From: Candidatus Woesearchaeota archaeon
GTDB taxonomy: Archaea; Nanobdellota; Nanobdellia; Woesearchaeales; JABGUJ01
Reading direction: 5' to 3'
Length of the DNA stretch: 64,000 nt
Assembly: GCA_018646625.1 (NCBI GenBank)
Contig: JABGUJ010000003.1
Coordinates: 206,355-270,354 of the forward strand
The notes beneath the pieces were generated by a model. The model made no database searches and had not been told where the DNA came from. It saw only the letters and a list, made by a program, of their open reading frames with translations. A program made the translations under genes and the position numbers. This document shows positions 8,783 through 16,335 of this stretch, piece after piece (position 1 is the first letter of the stretch; each line of letters opens with the position of its first letter).

Positions 8783-9673
8783 TTAGTCCCTCCTTACTAC
8801 TCCATCCATTTTTCCTCGAGGTTTCTCAATACCCCTAACGTGAGGATACCATTCATGAATTGGCTCAGGTATCCTCGGATCCGGTTCTGGCGTTGGTCCA
8901 TCAGGCGTAGGCTCATCTGGCGCAGGTTCATCCCCTCCTGAAGGTGTTGGTGTATCAGAAGGTGTAGTCGAAGAATTATTATTCGCAGGCGTAGAAGAAC
9001 TTGAAGAAGGTGATGATGATGAATTATTCCCAAAACTAAACTGAGTCTCATCACCATAACTATCAGAAGATCCGCTCTTATCTCCAAACATTCCAATCAT
9101 CCAAAATATGCCACCTATCAAGAATATTAACCAACCCCACCACATAATATTAGGATAAGACATCAACATTCCCGCAGTTACCATTCCAAAACCTGCAGCA
9201 GCCAGACCAAACTTCCAACTTTTCTCTCCAGATTCATTTTCAAATCCTTTGTAAACTACAAGGAACATTACTATTGCAATTAACAATCCACCAAAGGCAC
9301 CGAATGGTGAAAGAATTCTTATCACAACTGTTCTAGGATCTGATCCAACAAAGATTGCCAACAATGATAACAAAGCCATAGATACAGCAACAATCTTTCC
9401 TCTTTTGTTCAAGCCACCCTTGCCGCCTTTGAAAATATTAACTCTACCAAGTGCCGCAGCCATGATACCATACAACAAACAAAAGAATAATAATACAGTA
9501 AAACCATAAACTACTACTCCGTTTGTAAAGAATCTAAAAAGATAATTAAAGAAATTTCCAAATGCGTTTATTGCACCATTAAAATAACTAGAAAGTGGTC
9601 TAGCATAAACTAAATTACTCATAAGAACAAGAAGCAATCCGCTTAATCCAATTATACTATTTCTTTTGTTCAT
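8783..9673 (-). CDS. Polytopic membrane protein, paralogue 3 (296 aa)
   Basis: A signal peptide (about 1-24, ending LVYA) is followed by about five membrane segments (roughly 50-75, 92-112, 120-143, 150-170, 173-195). The core is close to the 653-aa paralogue: GGLNKRGKIVAVSMALLSLL, SPFGAFGGLLIAIVMF, KGFENESGEKSWKFG and YPNIMWWGWL. The tail is a Ser/Asn then Pro/Glu/Asp spacer (about 205-270) ending in a short basic segment, unlike either other paralogue. The start overlaps the stop region of the RHH gene by 17 nt. This is the first structural gene of the operon. The function is unknown. Confidence 0.82.
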   Translation of the reverse strand: MNKRNSIIGLSGLLLVLMSNLVYARPLSSYFNGAINAFGNFFNYLFRFFTNGVVVYGFTVLLFFCLLYGIMAAALGRVNIFKGGKGGLNKRGKIVAVSMALLSLLAIFVGSDPRTVVIRILSPFGAFGGLLIAIVMFLVVYKGFENESGEKSWKFGLAAAGFGMVTAGMLMSYPNIMWWGWLIFLIGGIFWMIGMFGDKSGSSDSYGDETQFSFGNNSSSSPSSSSSTPANNNSSTTPSDTPTPSGGDEPAPDEPTPDGPTPEPDPRIPEPIHEWYPHVRGIEKPRGKMDGVVRRD

Positions 9674-9818
9674 TTTTCATACCCTTCAAAACTTTAGCAA
9701 TACAATATTCAACAGCATGGCTTCTATTTGCAAATCTGTATTCAGAAATTTCACTATCTAGAAGATCTAACAGCTCTTTCTCAACGCTGATACTTATCTT
9801 TTCTTTGCCTTTAGCCAT
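9657..9818 (-). CDS. Ribbon-helix-helix transcription regulator (53 aa)
   Basis: The 53-aa product starts MAKGKEKISISVEKELLDLL. One strand (KISISV), helix A (EKELLDLLDSEISEY), the turn RFANRS and helix B (HAVEYCIAKVLKGM) match the CopG-type ribbon-helix-helix layout closely. It is the first gene of the operon running to 2760 and overlaps the membrane paralogue start by 17 nt. A TATA box and two related sequence motifs lie upstream at 9822-9910. Autoregulation of the surface-protein operon is the likely role; the fold is clear by eye, the target is inferred. Confidence 0.8.
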   Translation of the reverse strand: MAKGKEKISISVEKELLDLLDSEISEYRFANRSHAVEYCIAKVLKGMKNEQKK

Positions 9819-9821
9819 CCT

Positions 9822-9910
9822 ACCCAGTCATACTAATAAGCACGCAGTACGATAAAAACGCACCATAAATACAATAACAACACCAAGTATGACCCAGTAG
9901 TATATAAAAT
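9822..9910 (-). promoter_or_regulatory. Promoter with paired ACCCAGT/GTATGAC motifs before the RHH operon
   Basis: The minus-strand TATA box is ATTTTATATA (9910-9901). The plus-strand motif ACCCAGT occurs at 9822-9828 and again at 9892-9898. The neighbouring GTCATAC (9827-9833) and GTATGAC (9887-9893) are inverted copies of each other. One copy touches the TATA box and the other lies beside the RHH start codon, as expected for two operators of a dimeric repressor. Function is inferred. Confidence 0.5.
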
Positions 9911-9954
9911 TATTCGTAGAAAAAACCCAAAAAACGCTCAAAGCGCATAGAAAC

Positions 9955-9964
9955 CTTTAAATAG
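9955..9964 (+). promoter_or_regulatory. TATA box for the 131-aa membrane protein
   Basis: CTTTAAATAG is followed about 20 nt later by the Shine-Dalgarno GAGGTG (9986-9991) and ATG at 9999. Confidence 0.6.
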
Positions 9965-9998
9965 GCGCCTAGACTCGTTAAAAACGAGGTGATTGCAT

Positions 9999-10394
9999 AT
10001 GTTCGGATTTGAAGCTGAAAGGAGCATTCCAAGTCTCATTGTTGGTATAATTCTTCTCGCCCTTGGTGGCATACCCTTATTAGCAAACCTAGGAGTTATT
10101 CCTAATTTTCTACCGGGTGCACTAACGGGAATTATTGGAAGCATTGCACTATATCTTATCGCAGCTGGCGGTTTGTATATGATCATAGATGCATTCTTAG
10201 AAGGACTAGATGAACCAAACGGCGTTGTTACATTGATAGTAGGGTTAATTATTGTTGCAGTAGGTATCATAAACATACTGAACAAATTTGGCATACTAGG
10301 ATTTAGCGTACCGTTCATGAACGAAATGGTTTATAATATCTTGTTCGTCGTTGAAGGATTATTCTTAGGAATAGGCGCATTTTTTATGCAATAA
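9999..10394 (+). CDS. Small four-TM membrane protein of unknown function
   Basis: 131 aa, starting MFGFEAERSIPSLIVG. An upstream in-frame TTG at 9993 is possible, but the GAGGTG at 9986-9991 is correctly spaced for the ATG at 9999. Four hydrophobic segments (about 10-30, 37-62, 73-95, 103-130) are separated by very short loops (GVIPNFLPG, LEGLDEPNG). No catalytic or metal-binding residues stand out. It is transcribed alone from its own TATA box, divergently from the RHH operon, and ends in a T-rich tract. I do not recognise the family. Confidence 0.75.
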   Translation: MFGFEAERSIPSLIVGIILLALGGIPLLANLGVIPNFLPGALTGIIGSIALYLIAAGGLYMIIDAFLEGLDEPNGVVTLIVGLIIVAVGIINILNKFGILGFSVPFMNEMVYNILFVVEGLFLGIGAFFMQ

Positions 10395-10426
10395 ATTTTT
10401 TTATTTTTATTTCACATTTATTTTTA
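10395..10426 (+). terminator. T-rich termination tract
   Basis: The 32 nt directly after the stop codon are almost all T with a few A (ATTTTTTTATTTTTATTTC...), the usual archaeal termination signal, without a hairpin. Confidence 0.5.
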
Positions 10427-10443
10427 GAAAAGAGGTGTTTGAT

Positions 10444-11160
10444 ATGGAAGTAATTCTCGAAAAAAAACCAAAGAATCCAGTAATAGTAGAAGGCTTTCCT
10501 GGTTTCGGTTTAATAGGTACAATCGGCACAGAATTCTTAATGAATAATTTAGAAGTGGAGCAGATCGGACAGATATACTTCGACGACATGCCTGCAGTTG
10601 TGGCCGTGCACGATCACAAGATCATACACCCATTCGGAATATACTACAACAAAAAACACAATCTAATCATAATTCACGCAATCACAAGTTCTGCAGGTTT
10701 GGAATGGAAGATCACCGAGGCAATACTAAAACTAGCAGACACATTACAAGCAAAAGAAATAATTTGCTTAGAAGGAGTCGGAAGTAACGACGCAAATAAA
10801 GAAGAACCCGAAACATATTATTACACTAATGAACCAAAAATGAAGAAAAAACTAGAGGAACTCAAAGTAAAACCTCTGAAAGAAGGAATAATTATGGGCA
10901 TCACAGGCACAATTTTGCTAAAAGGCAGCGATAAACATAAAGTATCATGCTTATTTGCAGAAACTCATTCTAAATTGCCAGACAGTCGAGCCGCAGCCAA
11001 GATAATAGGGGAAGTTAACAAATATTTGGCATTAGGTATAGACACAAAACCATTAATGGCACAAGCAGACAAGTTTGAAAAGAAAATCCAGTCATTAATG
11101 AGTAAAAGTATGGAAGCAACGCAGATGCAGAAAACAAAACGACCAAATTACTTTGGTTAA
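10444..11160 (+). CDS. PAC2-family proteasome assembly chaperone-like protein
   Basis: 238 aa. An in-frame GTG lies at 10435, but it is part of the Shine-Dalgarno AGAGGTG, which is well spaced for ATG 10444. The PAC2/DUF75 pattern is clear: PVIVEGFPGFGLIGTIGTEF at the start, FDDMPAVVAVHDHKI, LIIIHA, a CLEGVGS strand-turn, MGITGTILL and LFAETHSKLPDSRAAAKII. Archaeal members of this family are linked to proteasome assembly, but many are uncharacterised. The gene ends tail-to-tail with the next one, the two stop codons overlapping. Confidence 0.85.
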   Translation: MEVILEKKPKNPVIVEGFPGFGLIGTIGTEFLMNNLEVEQIGQIYFDDMPAVVAVHDHKIIHPFGIYYNKKHNLIIIHAITSSAGLEWKITEAILKLADTLQAKEIICLEGVGSNDANKEEPETYYYTNEPKMKKKLEELKVKPLKEGIIMGITGTILLKGSDKHKVSCLFAETHSKLPDSRAAAKIIGEVNKYLALGIDTKPLMAQADKFEKKIQSLMSKSMEATQMQKTKRPNYFG

Positions 11161-11549
11161 TCTAAATCCAAAGGATTCGGATGTCGATTGTATCTAAACA
11201 ATGCGCCCTCTAAAGAAATACTATAGAGAGGTCCAAAAAAACGCTCAGTTTGATCTTTAGTAAGTTGACCTGGAGAGATATATTCTCCGTCGACAACAGG
11301 AGCAAGAAAAGTATAAACATCTTCTCCAACTACAAACAACATCCAAGTAGATATAGGTTCATGAACAGAACCTAACATATCGACTGCCTCACCAACAGTT
11401 CGTTCTAAATCTCTAGAAACATCATAACAACAAACATTACCATTACCTGGCGCAGTTACATAAACAGCAGAGATTGATTCATCATCAATACTTAACCTAG
11501 CAAGTAAATCTTGACCAGTAGTATGTTTTAATTTATCCAAATCCACCAT
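11157..11549 (-). CDS. Conserved-looking soluble protein, unknown (130 aa)
   Basis: The product starts MVDLDKLKHTTGQDLLARLS. It has alternating beta strands (ISAVYVTAPG, STWMLFVVGEDVYTFLAPVV) and an Arg/Asn/Pro-rich C-terminus. No signal peptide, membrane segment or known motif is seen. The expression signals are strong: a TATA box at 11580-11589 on the minus strand and a GGGAGG Shine-Dalgarno just before the ATG, so it is probably a real single-gene unit. Its stop codon overlaps that of the PAC2 gene on the other strand. Confidence 0.65.
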   Translation of the reverse strand: MVDLDKLKHTTGQDLLARLSIDDESISAVYVTAPGNGNVCCYDVSRDLERTVGEAVDMLGSVHEPISTWMLFVVGEDVYTFLAPVVDGEYISPGQLTKDQTERFFGPLYSISLEGALFRYNRHPNPLDLD

Positions 11550-12904
11550 AATTCCTCCCGAAATAACAAGTTTAAAAGTAATATATAAAACTAATCAAAA
11601 ACAGATAGCAAAACAACCAATAAACACCAATACAGACTCCAAATCGAACGAATTTAGCAAAATAACCCCCGAAGAAGCAGTAATTTACTGGTGCCTAAAC
11701 TCACTTTTGCATTATTCACACTAAAACAACCATCAAAACCCCCAAAATAACCCATATTCTGGCCAAAAATTCTTGCCTAAAAATTACTATCAAAATATCA
11801 ACAAAAAAGTGGCAAAATATTTTCTAGAAAAATCTAAAAAATACCCCAGATATCAGATTAAATAACATCCTACTAAAACACATCCTGAAAACATGATAAT
11901 TTATCAAAAAAATACAAATGAACTCTCACTTTTTGCCAATTTTCTTTATAAAGTTTAAAAGGAGATCATAGAATACCCTATTTTATCAAAATAAGCAAGC
12001 ATTTTAGAATTATTTTCAATATGGAAAAATAAAACTAAAGAAAAAACCCATCAAACAAACAAAAAGTAAATCAAACAAACAAAATATCTAATAAATAACA
12101 TCCTTGAGAAACAAATAAAAAATTAATCAAAAAAAACAGAAAAATCACACTCAAAACAACAAAACAAACGAAAGTGAGAGAAATCATGCCGACTTTATAA
12201 AGAAAACATCCAGAATGATCATAACTTTTAATCAAATACCAATAAATTAGGCACCAGCAGATCACATCACAAAATACAGCCTAAAACAGCCAAAAACCCC
12301 CAATTATTAGATAAAACAAGCAATTCAAGTAACATGACTCATCAGAAAAATATCAAAGTGAGAACTCCCTAAAACAAAACCAAACAAATAGCCCTTTCTC
12401 ACCAAAAACACCACTAAAACTCAAACCCCCGAAAAAGGCACTTTATCTCGAGAAAAAACACATAATCGAGATAATCCCAAAACTACTCCGAAAACTACAA
12501 AAAACACAAAATAGCAACAAACCCCTAAATTCTGAAACTATCCCAACACCCTCTGGAACTATTCCGACCAGTAAACAATAATCCCGACAAAACAGTTCAA
12601 CCCCCTCTAACCCAATAACCCTGGTATAACAACAAGATCCTACAAAGCATGCAAGTTTCTCGCATTATCCCGTCCTGTTCGACGTTATCCCGAATTTTAA
12701 TTTAACTAATAAAATGTCGCAAAAACATCATGAAAATAAAACAAAAAAAGAATAGCAAACATCCAATCCAGAAAAAACTCAGCTAATTTTGCCCAATTCT
12801 AGTTTTGACAAAAGATTTCTAGCAAAACACAATAAATTACTATCAAGAAAACCAAAAACTACTGCGTAGTAAATAATATAAATGAGAAAAAACGCAAGAA
12901 AAAC
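11550..12904 (+). other. 1.35-kb gene-free, G-poor region with repeated motifs
   Basis: I find no convincing gene here on either strand; the only longer frame is a hydrophobic run at 12071-12265 without ribosome signals. The plus strand is rich in A and C and poor in G. Motif families recur in both orientations: CTGGTGCCTAA at 11688 (+) and 12247 (-), TTTTCTTTATAAAGT at 11939 (+) and 12190 (-), CTCACTTT near both, and ATCAAACAAACAAAA twice near 12050-12083. The right third holds the phased repeats listed separately. A regulatory, replication-origin or segregation region is possible; a decayed insertion is an alternative. Confidence 0.55.
12469..12694 (+). repeat. Helically phased ATYCCRA repeats (iteron-like)
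   Basis: Six copies of an AT-rich block followed by TCCCG, TCCCA or TTCCG lie with the final conserved purine at 12479, 12545, 12566, 12586, 12672 and 12692. The spacing within the two groups is 21, 20 and 20 bp, i.e. two DNA turns, so the sites face the same side of the helix. The two at 12532 and 12553 share 16 positions (CTGRAACTATYCCRAC). Such arrangements are typical of binding sites for replication or partition proteins or a cooperative regulator. The protein that binds is unknown. Confidence 0.55.
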
Positions 12905-13417
12905 ATGAGAGAAATGAATTTAGCAGAAGCTAAAATTGGACAGCTATTGGTCGTCAGCATCCCAGGACCCGAGAACTACAGCTATATAGGACATTTAGAA
13001 GACACACCTAGAAGATGCTACGGAAATCCAGCACTTTACAAAGCAACCCTCTCACAAACACACCCTAATAGCGAAATAAGAGGTTTTGGCGCAACATGGG
13101 ACGGCATATTTGAACCTTGGTGGCAACCGGGAGAAGCCAAGTCAAGACTCTCAATATCATTAGAAACAAGAGTAAAAGTGCTAAACGACGATCCAAACTA
13201 CCCTCTCCACCCCATCGATGAACTTTTAGATCATACAATGATTGGAGACATAGTTACACTAGCAGGGAATTTCACAACTGCAACAGGTGTAGTCTACAGA
13301 ATTGGAGATGGAAATATTGGCTTAGCAACAAGAACTCAGGCAGAGTTCAGCAGATACGCAAGACACGTCAATACAAGACATTTTAGAAATTTTCGAGTAT
13401 ACAAAGATATTCTATAA
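12905..13417 (+). CDS. Unknown beta-rich protein (170 aa)
   Basis: The start at 12905 follows a TATA box (ATAATATAAATG, 12873-12884) by about 25 nt, so the mRNA is probably leaderless; an in-frame ATG at 12914 is the alternative. The sequence has two similar halves, each opening with IGxxVxL-like strands (AKIGQLLVVSIPG near 10 and MIGDIVTLAGNF near 111), followed by a G-rich turn. Many Arg and His residues near the C-terminus (RYARHVNTRHFRNFRV) could bind nucleic acid. There is no signal peptide. The neighbouring repeats at 12469-12694 lie just upstream. I do not recognise the family. Confidence 0.65.
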   Translation: MREMNLAEAKIGQLLVVSIPGPENYSYIGHLEDTPRRCYGNPALYKATLSQTHPNSEIRGFGATWDGIFEPWWQPGEAKSRLSISLETRVKVLNDDPNYPLHPIDELLDHTMIGDIVTLAGNFTTATGVVYRIGDGNIGLATRTQAEFSRYARHVNTRHFRNFRVYKDIL

Positions 13418-13449
13418 CCACTGGTCACTGGACATCTATTCGTGTGAGC

Positions 13450-13508
13450 CTTATATACTATTTCTGGCATCTTAATTACAGGAAAATAAATGACGATAAA
13501 ACATCGTC
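13450..13508 (+). promoter_or_regulatory. Promoter and inverted repeat in the leader of the HTH gene
   Basis: A TATA box (CTTATATAC, 13450-13458) is followed by a leader of about 70 nt that contains the perfect inverted repeat GACGAT (13492-13497) / ATCGTC (13503-13508) with a 5-nt spacer. It could be a DNA operator or an mRNA hairpin. A related CGACGAT occurs just after the gene. Confidence 0.5.
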
Positions 13509-13549
13509 GACATAACCCAAGAATCCTTAAAAAAAAGTGAGGTGTTAGT

Positions 13550-14050
13550 ATGACTAAAATAATTCTAAATCAAAGAGAACCTGGTATGAACCCAAACAGC
13601 GACGAACTTGCAAGAGTGATTCTAGAGCGAATTGGACTAAATCCAAGAAAGTCCGGAGCCACGGATAAAATGCACAGAACACTTCTAGAACTTTATGAAA
13701 GATCAAAAGAAGCCGCCAAAGAAAAAGATCCTAAAAAATCAGTAATGACTGTTGAAGAAATGGGATATTTCGCAGGAATTTCAAGACAGACGATGTATGA
13801 CTACCTAAAACGCTGGTTAGATCTGAATCTCATAACAAAAACATCATTCATAGATAATCAAAAAGTCGTAATAGGTTACAAACTAAATGGCAACACACTA
13901 GAGACTGCATTTGAGAAATCAATGGTACACATAAAAAATAACATGGAGCTCACCCTAAAGTACATAGGAGAACTGCAAAAAATAATCAAGAATGAAAAAA
14001 TAAGTCAACATCAACAAGGCAGGAAATTCGAAGAAGAGATTATGGGATGA
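13550..14050 (+). CDS. Helix-turn-helix DNA-binding protein (166 aa)
   Basis: The start has a GTGAGGTG Shine-Dalgarno 6 nt upstream. The N-terminal 60 residues are charged and helical (NSDELARVILERIGLNP). Residues about 66-100 form a clear HTH: TVEEMGYFAGISRQTMYDYLKRWLDLNLI, followed by a wing-like segment (NQKVVIGYKLNG). The C-terminal 45 residues form one long helix. The layout fits a sequence-specific regulator or a small replication/partition initiator. Its position next to the phased repeats makes it the first candidate for binding them. The palindrome GGGATGATCCC spans its stop codon (14044-14054). Confidence 0.75.
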   Translation: MTKIILNQREPGMNPNSDELARVILERIGLNPRKSGATDKMHRTLLELYERSKEAAKEKDPKKSVMTVEEMGYFAGISRQTMYDYLKRWLDLNLITKTSFIDNQKVVIGYKLNGNTLETAFEKSMVHIKNNMELTLKYIGELQKIIKNEKISQHQQGRKFEEEIMG

Positions 14051-14099
14051 TCCCGATCGACGATAGTTAGAATAGGCACTATAAAATAAAAATAGAGAA

Positions 14100-14636
14100 T
14101 TAAGAGAAATAACTGTTAAGGCTACTATTCATCAACTCAGATTTGACATCTTCGTCTATAGTAATAACACTTTCTTTAGCTTGTAGTTCTTTGAAGTCAG
14201 GATGTAATCTAAAGTATAATTTTCCGTCTACAACTTCATGAATCAACTCAACACCTTTAGTCATTAAACAAGCCATTACACTCTTAACTTCTAACTCTTC
14301 CAAGTTAGTCTTCCTAGCAATATCAGAATAAGACAAAGGAGTTTTACTTTCATACATATAGAGAGCCAAAAAAACCTTTTGCTCATCGGCCTTAAGATCT
14401 ACGTCTGTTTTAGTTAGATCAGAAATCATTAATTGTAATTCTTCAACCCTAGAATCAAGTTTATCAATTTTTGACTCAACTTCAGCAAGGTTGTCTTGAA
14501 CATTTTGAATTTCGCCAGAACCTTCGTTGATCGACTGCAAGTGCTCGTCGAGTTCTTCTTTAACTTTTTCAAAAGAAGCCTTCAATCTAAAATCAATCAG
14601 TTTGAGAAATCTATCCCTCTTATTACTATCAAGCAC
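14100..14636 (-). CDS. Coiled-coil protein with winged-helix domain (178 aa)
   Basis: The start is GTG at 14636, preceded by GGGGGTTGA; a TATA element (TTTATAAATA region near 14670) lies upstream. Residues 1-80 are a coiled coil (EELDEHLQSINEG, VQDNLAEVESKIDKLDSRVEEL). Residues about 85-150 are a winged helix: DEQKVFLALYMYE, LSYSDIARKTNLEELEVKSVMACLMTKG, then strands VVDGKLYFRLHPDF. The C-terminus is short and acidic. It is probably an archaeal DNA-binding or transcription-associated protein that dimerises through the coil. I cannot name a family. Confidence 0.7.
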   Translation of the reverse strand: MLDSNKRDRFLKLIDFRLKASFEKVKEELDEHLQSINEGSGEIQNVQDNLAEVESKIDKLDSRVEELQLMISDLTKTDVDLKADEQKVFLALYMYESKTPLSYSDIARKTNLEELEVKSVMACLMTKGVELIHEVVDGKLYFRLHPDFKELQAKESVITIDEDVKSELMNSSLNSYFS

Positions 14637-14732
14637 CGTTTTTCAACCCCCGGCACACATGTACTCAAACGCTTTATAAATATTTCGAAGAAACAAGAAA
14701 GAAATAAATAACATCACTAAACAGTCATAAAA

Positions 14733-15101
14733 ATGCCTTACGAAGTAGATGATATAACAAGAAGACTAAATGAAATCGTAGAGAGATATCTTACAAAAAA
14801 CGCTCGAGGATGGTTTATAGAATCTCACCCATATGCAAGAAGAGAATCTCATGTATGGCCTGACAAAGATATCGAAGAAGATGACCCACATGAATGGACA
14901 CTCACTTGGGAAAAGCCACCGGAATACACTTCGACTAAAACGCTAGACATAATCTATGCTCCAAAGGAAGTAGAATATAGAAATGGAAAAGAAGAAGAAG
15001 GATTCCACATGAGAGGAAGATATCTAGGAAACAATTTAGAAACAGCGCTCATCGAATATGAAACCCTACTCAAAGAAGAAGCCAAAGATTTCAAAAGATA
15101 G
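14733..15101 (+). CDS. Small soluble protein, unknown (122 aa)
   Basis: The product starts MPYEVDDITRRLNEIVERYL. It is acidic and Trp/His-rich in the middle (GWFIESHPYARRESHVWPD, HEWTLTWEKPPEY) with a helical end. No domain is recognised and there is no signal peptide. The ATG is about 28 nt after an AT-rich AATAAATAA element, consistent with a leaderless message. It ends 36 nt before the methylase gene on the same strand, so the two may be co-transcribed. Confidence 0.6.
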   Translation: MPYEVDDITRRLNEIVERYLTKNARGWFIESHPYARRESHVWPDKDIEEDDPHEWTLTWEKPPEYTSTKTLDIIYAPKEVEYRNGKEEEGFHMRGRYLGNNLETALIEYETLLKEEAKDFKR

Positions 15102-15137
15102 CAAACCAATAAAAATCAATGACCATTATCACACCCC

Positions 15138-15776
15138 ATGATAGCATCAAAATCAAGATTAGCCATAATTCTGTCAAAACTGAAGGTATTCGATGCTCCA
15201 GACCTACAATCAGAACAATACCCTACAGACTCCGAAATTGCCGCAGAAACACTATGGGATGCACACTATCAAGACGAAATAGAAGGTAAAATAATCGCAG
15301 ACTTTGGATGCGGCACAGGCATTCTTGGATTAGGTGCGGCACTATTAGGGGCAAAAGTAGTATTCATGATCGAAAAAGATGAAAAAGCATTAGAAATTGC
15401 AAAAGAAAACTACGAATCACTAAAAGAAGATATTGAAGGAGAGATCAAATTTTTGCATCAAGACGTACAAGACTTCAATGAAAGAGTCGACGTACTAATA
15501 CAAAATCCACCATTCGGAACTAAAGAAAAACATGCAGACAGAGATTTTTTAATGAAAGCGTTTGACACTGCAAATACAATTTATACATTCCACAAAACTA
15601 CAAGTGAAAACTTCATCAAAAAAATATCCCAAGATAATAATTTTAAAGTAACTTACTACAAAACTCATAATTTCCCTCTAAAAGCAGCACACTTATTTCA
15701 CACTAGAAAAATTCACAGAATTAAAGTTGGCTGTTGGCGACTAGAATCTGAAAAACTAACTAAGTATCAGGCTTAA
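15138..15776 (+). CDS. METTL5-like RNA N6-adenine methyltransferase
   Basis: 212 aa. The Rossmann fold is plain: AdoMet motif I ADFGCGTGILGLGAALLGAK (about 54-73), acidic motif II IEKDEKALEIA, and the adenine-binding NPPF motif (VDVLIQNPPFGTKEKHADRDF, about 117-137). NPPF with the following Lys/His/Ala/Asp segment is typical of the archaeal COG2263 / METTL5 group, whose human member makes m6A in 18S rRNA. The likely substrate is rRNA. Its 3' end overlaps the convergent AlaE-like gene by 17 nt. Confidence 0.85.
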   Translation: MIASKSRLAIILSKLKVFDAPDLQSEQYPTDSEIAAETLWDAHYQDEIEGKIIADFGCGTGILGLGAALLGAKVVFMIEKDEKALEIAKENYESLKEDIEGEIKFLHQDVQDFNERVDVLIQNPPFGTKEKHADRDFLMKAFDTANTIYTFHKTTSENFIKKISQDNNFKVTYYKTHNFPLKAAHLFHTRKIHRIKVGCWRLESEKLTKYQA

Positions 15777-16335
15777 TCTTTTTCTCTAAACCAAATTCAG
15801 GACAAACTGTATCTCGATACATCGCATAAGGTTTACCAATCACAGCACTCAACACAACAGCAGGAGCTAAAGCGTCCACAACTTGATCAAATGGAACATC
15901 AGAAAAGTACATAGACGAAGAATAAGCTATCACCCCAACCACCGTACCGCTCACAGTCTCGGCAACATACTTTTTTTTACCTGAAGAGAACGCATAGAAC
16001 TGATAACCAACACCCACCCCAAAAACACCTGCAACCTTAACACCTAATTCTTCAAAGCCATCAGTCTCCGAATCCATCCAATTATTCAATAAACCTCTCA
16101 ACTTCTCAAAAGGATAACCAGCCAAGGCATTACCTAAAACCATATTCAAACGAGTTTGTAAATGAGTATAGAAATCCATACCAACATACAACATCTCAAC
16201 TGGCGCCATAATACCATAAGAAAACGAATTCATACTCAATGCTTCAATACAGAACTGATACACCCGATTATTCTTCAATCTATCAAACCGTTCTTCTCCC
16301 AGAATCTTTTCTAAAGAATCTTTTATCTTTCCCAT
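15760..16335 (-). CDS. AlaE-like membrane protein (191 aa)
   Basis: After a 25-residue charged helix come two similar halves, each with two membrane segments: NSFSYGIMAPVEMLYVGMDF...NALAGYPFEKLR and AETVSGTVVGVIAYSSSMYF...AVIGKPYAMYRD. The second ends in KPYAMYRD, close to the WPYGMYRD end of the first half of the L-alanine exporter AlaE, and the helix spacing is like AlaE. The family call is from memory and moderate; substrate cannot be read from the sequence. The gene overlaps the GNAT gene upstream by 13 nt and is probably co-transcribed with it. Confidence 0.55.
   Translation of the reverse strand: MGKIKDSLEKILGEERFDRLKNNRVYQFCIEALSMNSFSYGIMAPVEMLYVGMDFYTHLQTRLNMVLGNALAGYPFEKLRGLLNNWMDSETDGFEELGVKVAGVFGVGVGYQFYAFSSGKKKYVAETVSGTVVGVIAYSSSMYFSDVPFDQVVDALAPAVVLSAVIGKPYAMYRDTVCPEFGLEKKIKPDT

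Noticed and set aside
12071-12265. 64-aa hydrophobic minus-strand frame in the gene-free region
   Set aside because: No ribosome signal, composition follows the T-rich minus strand.
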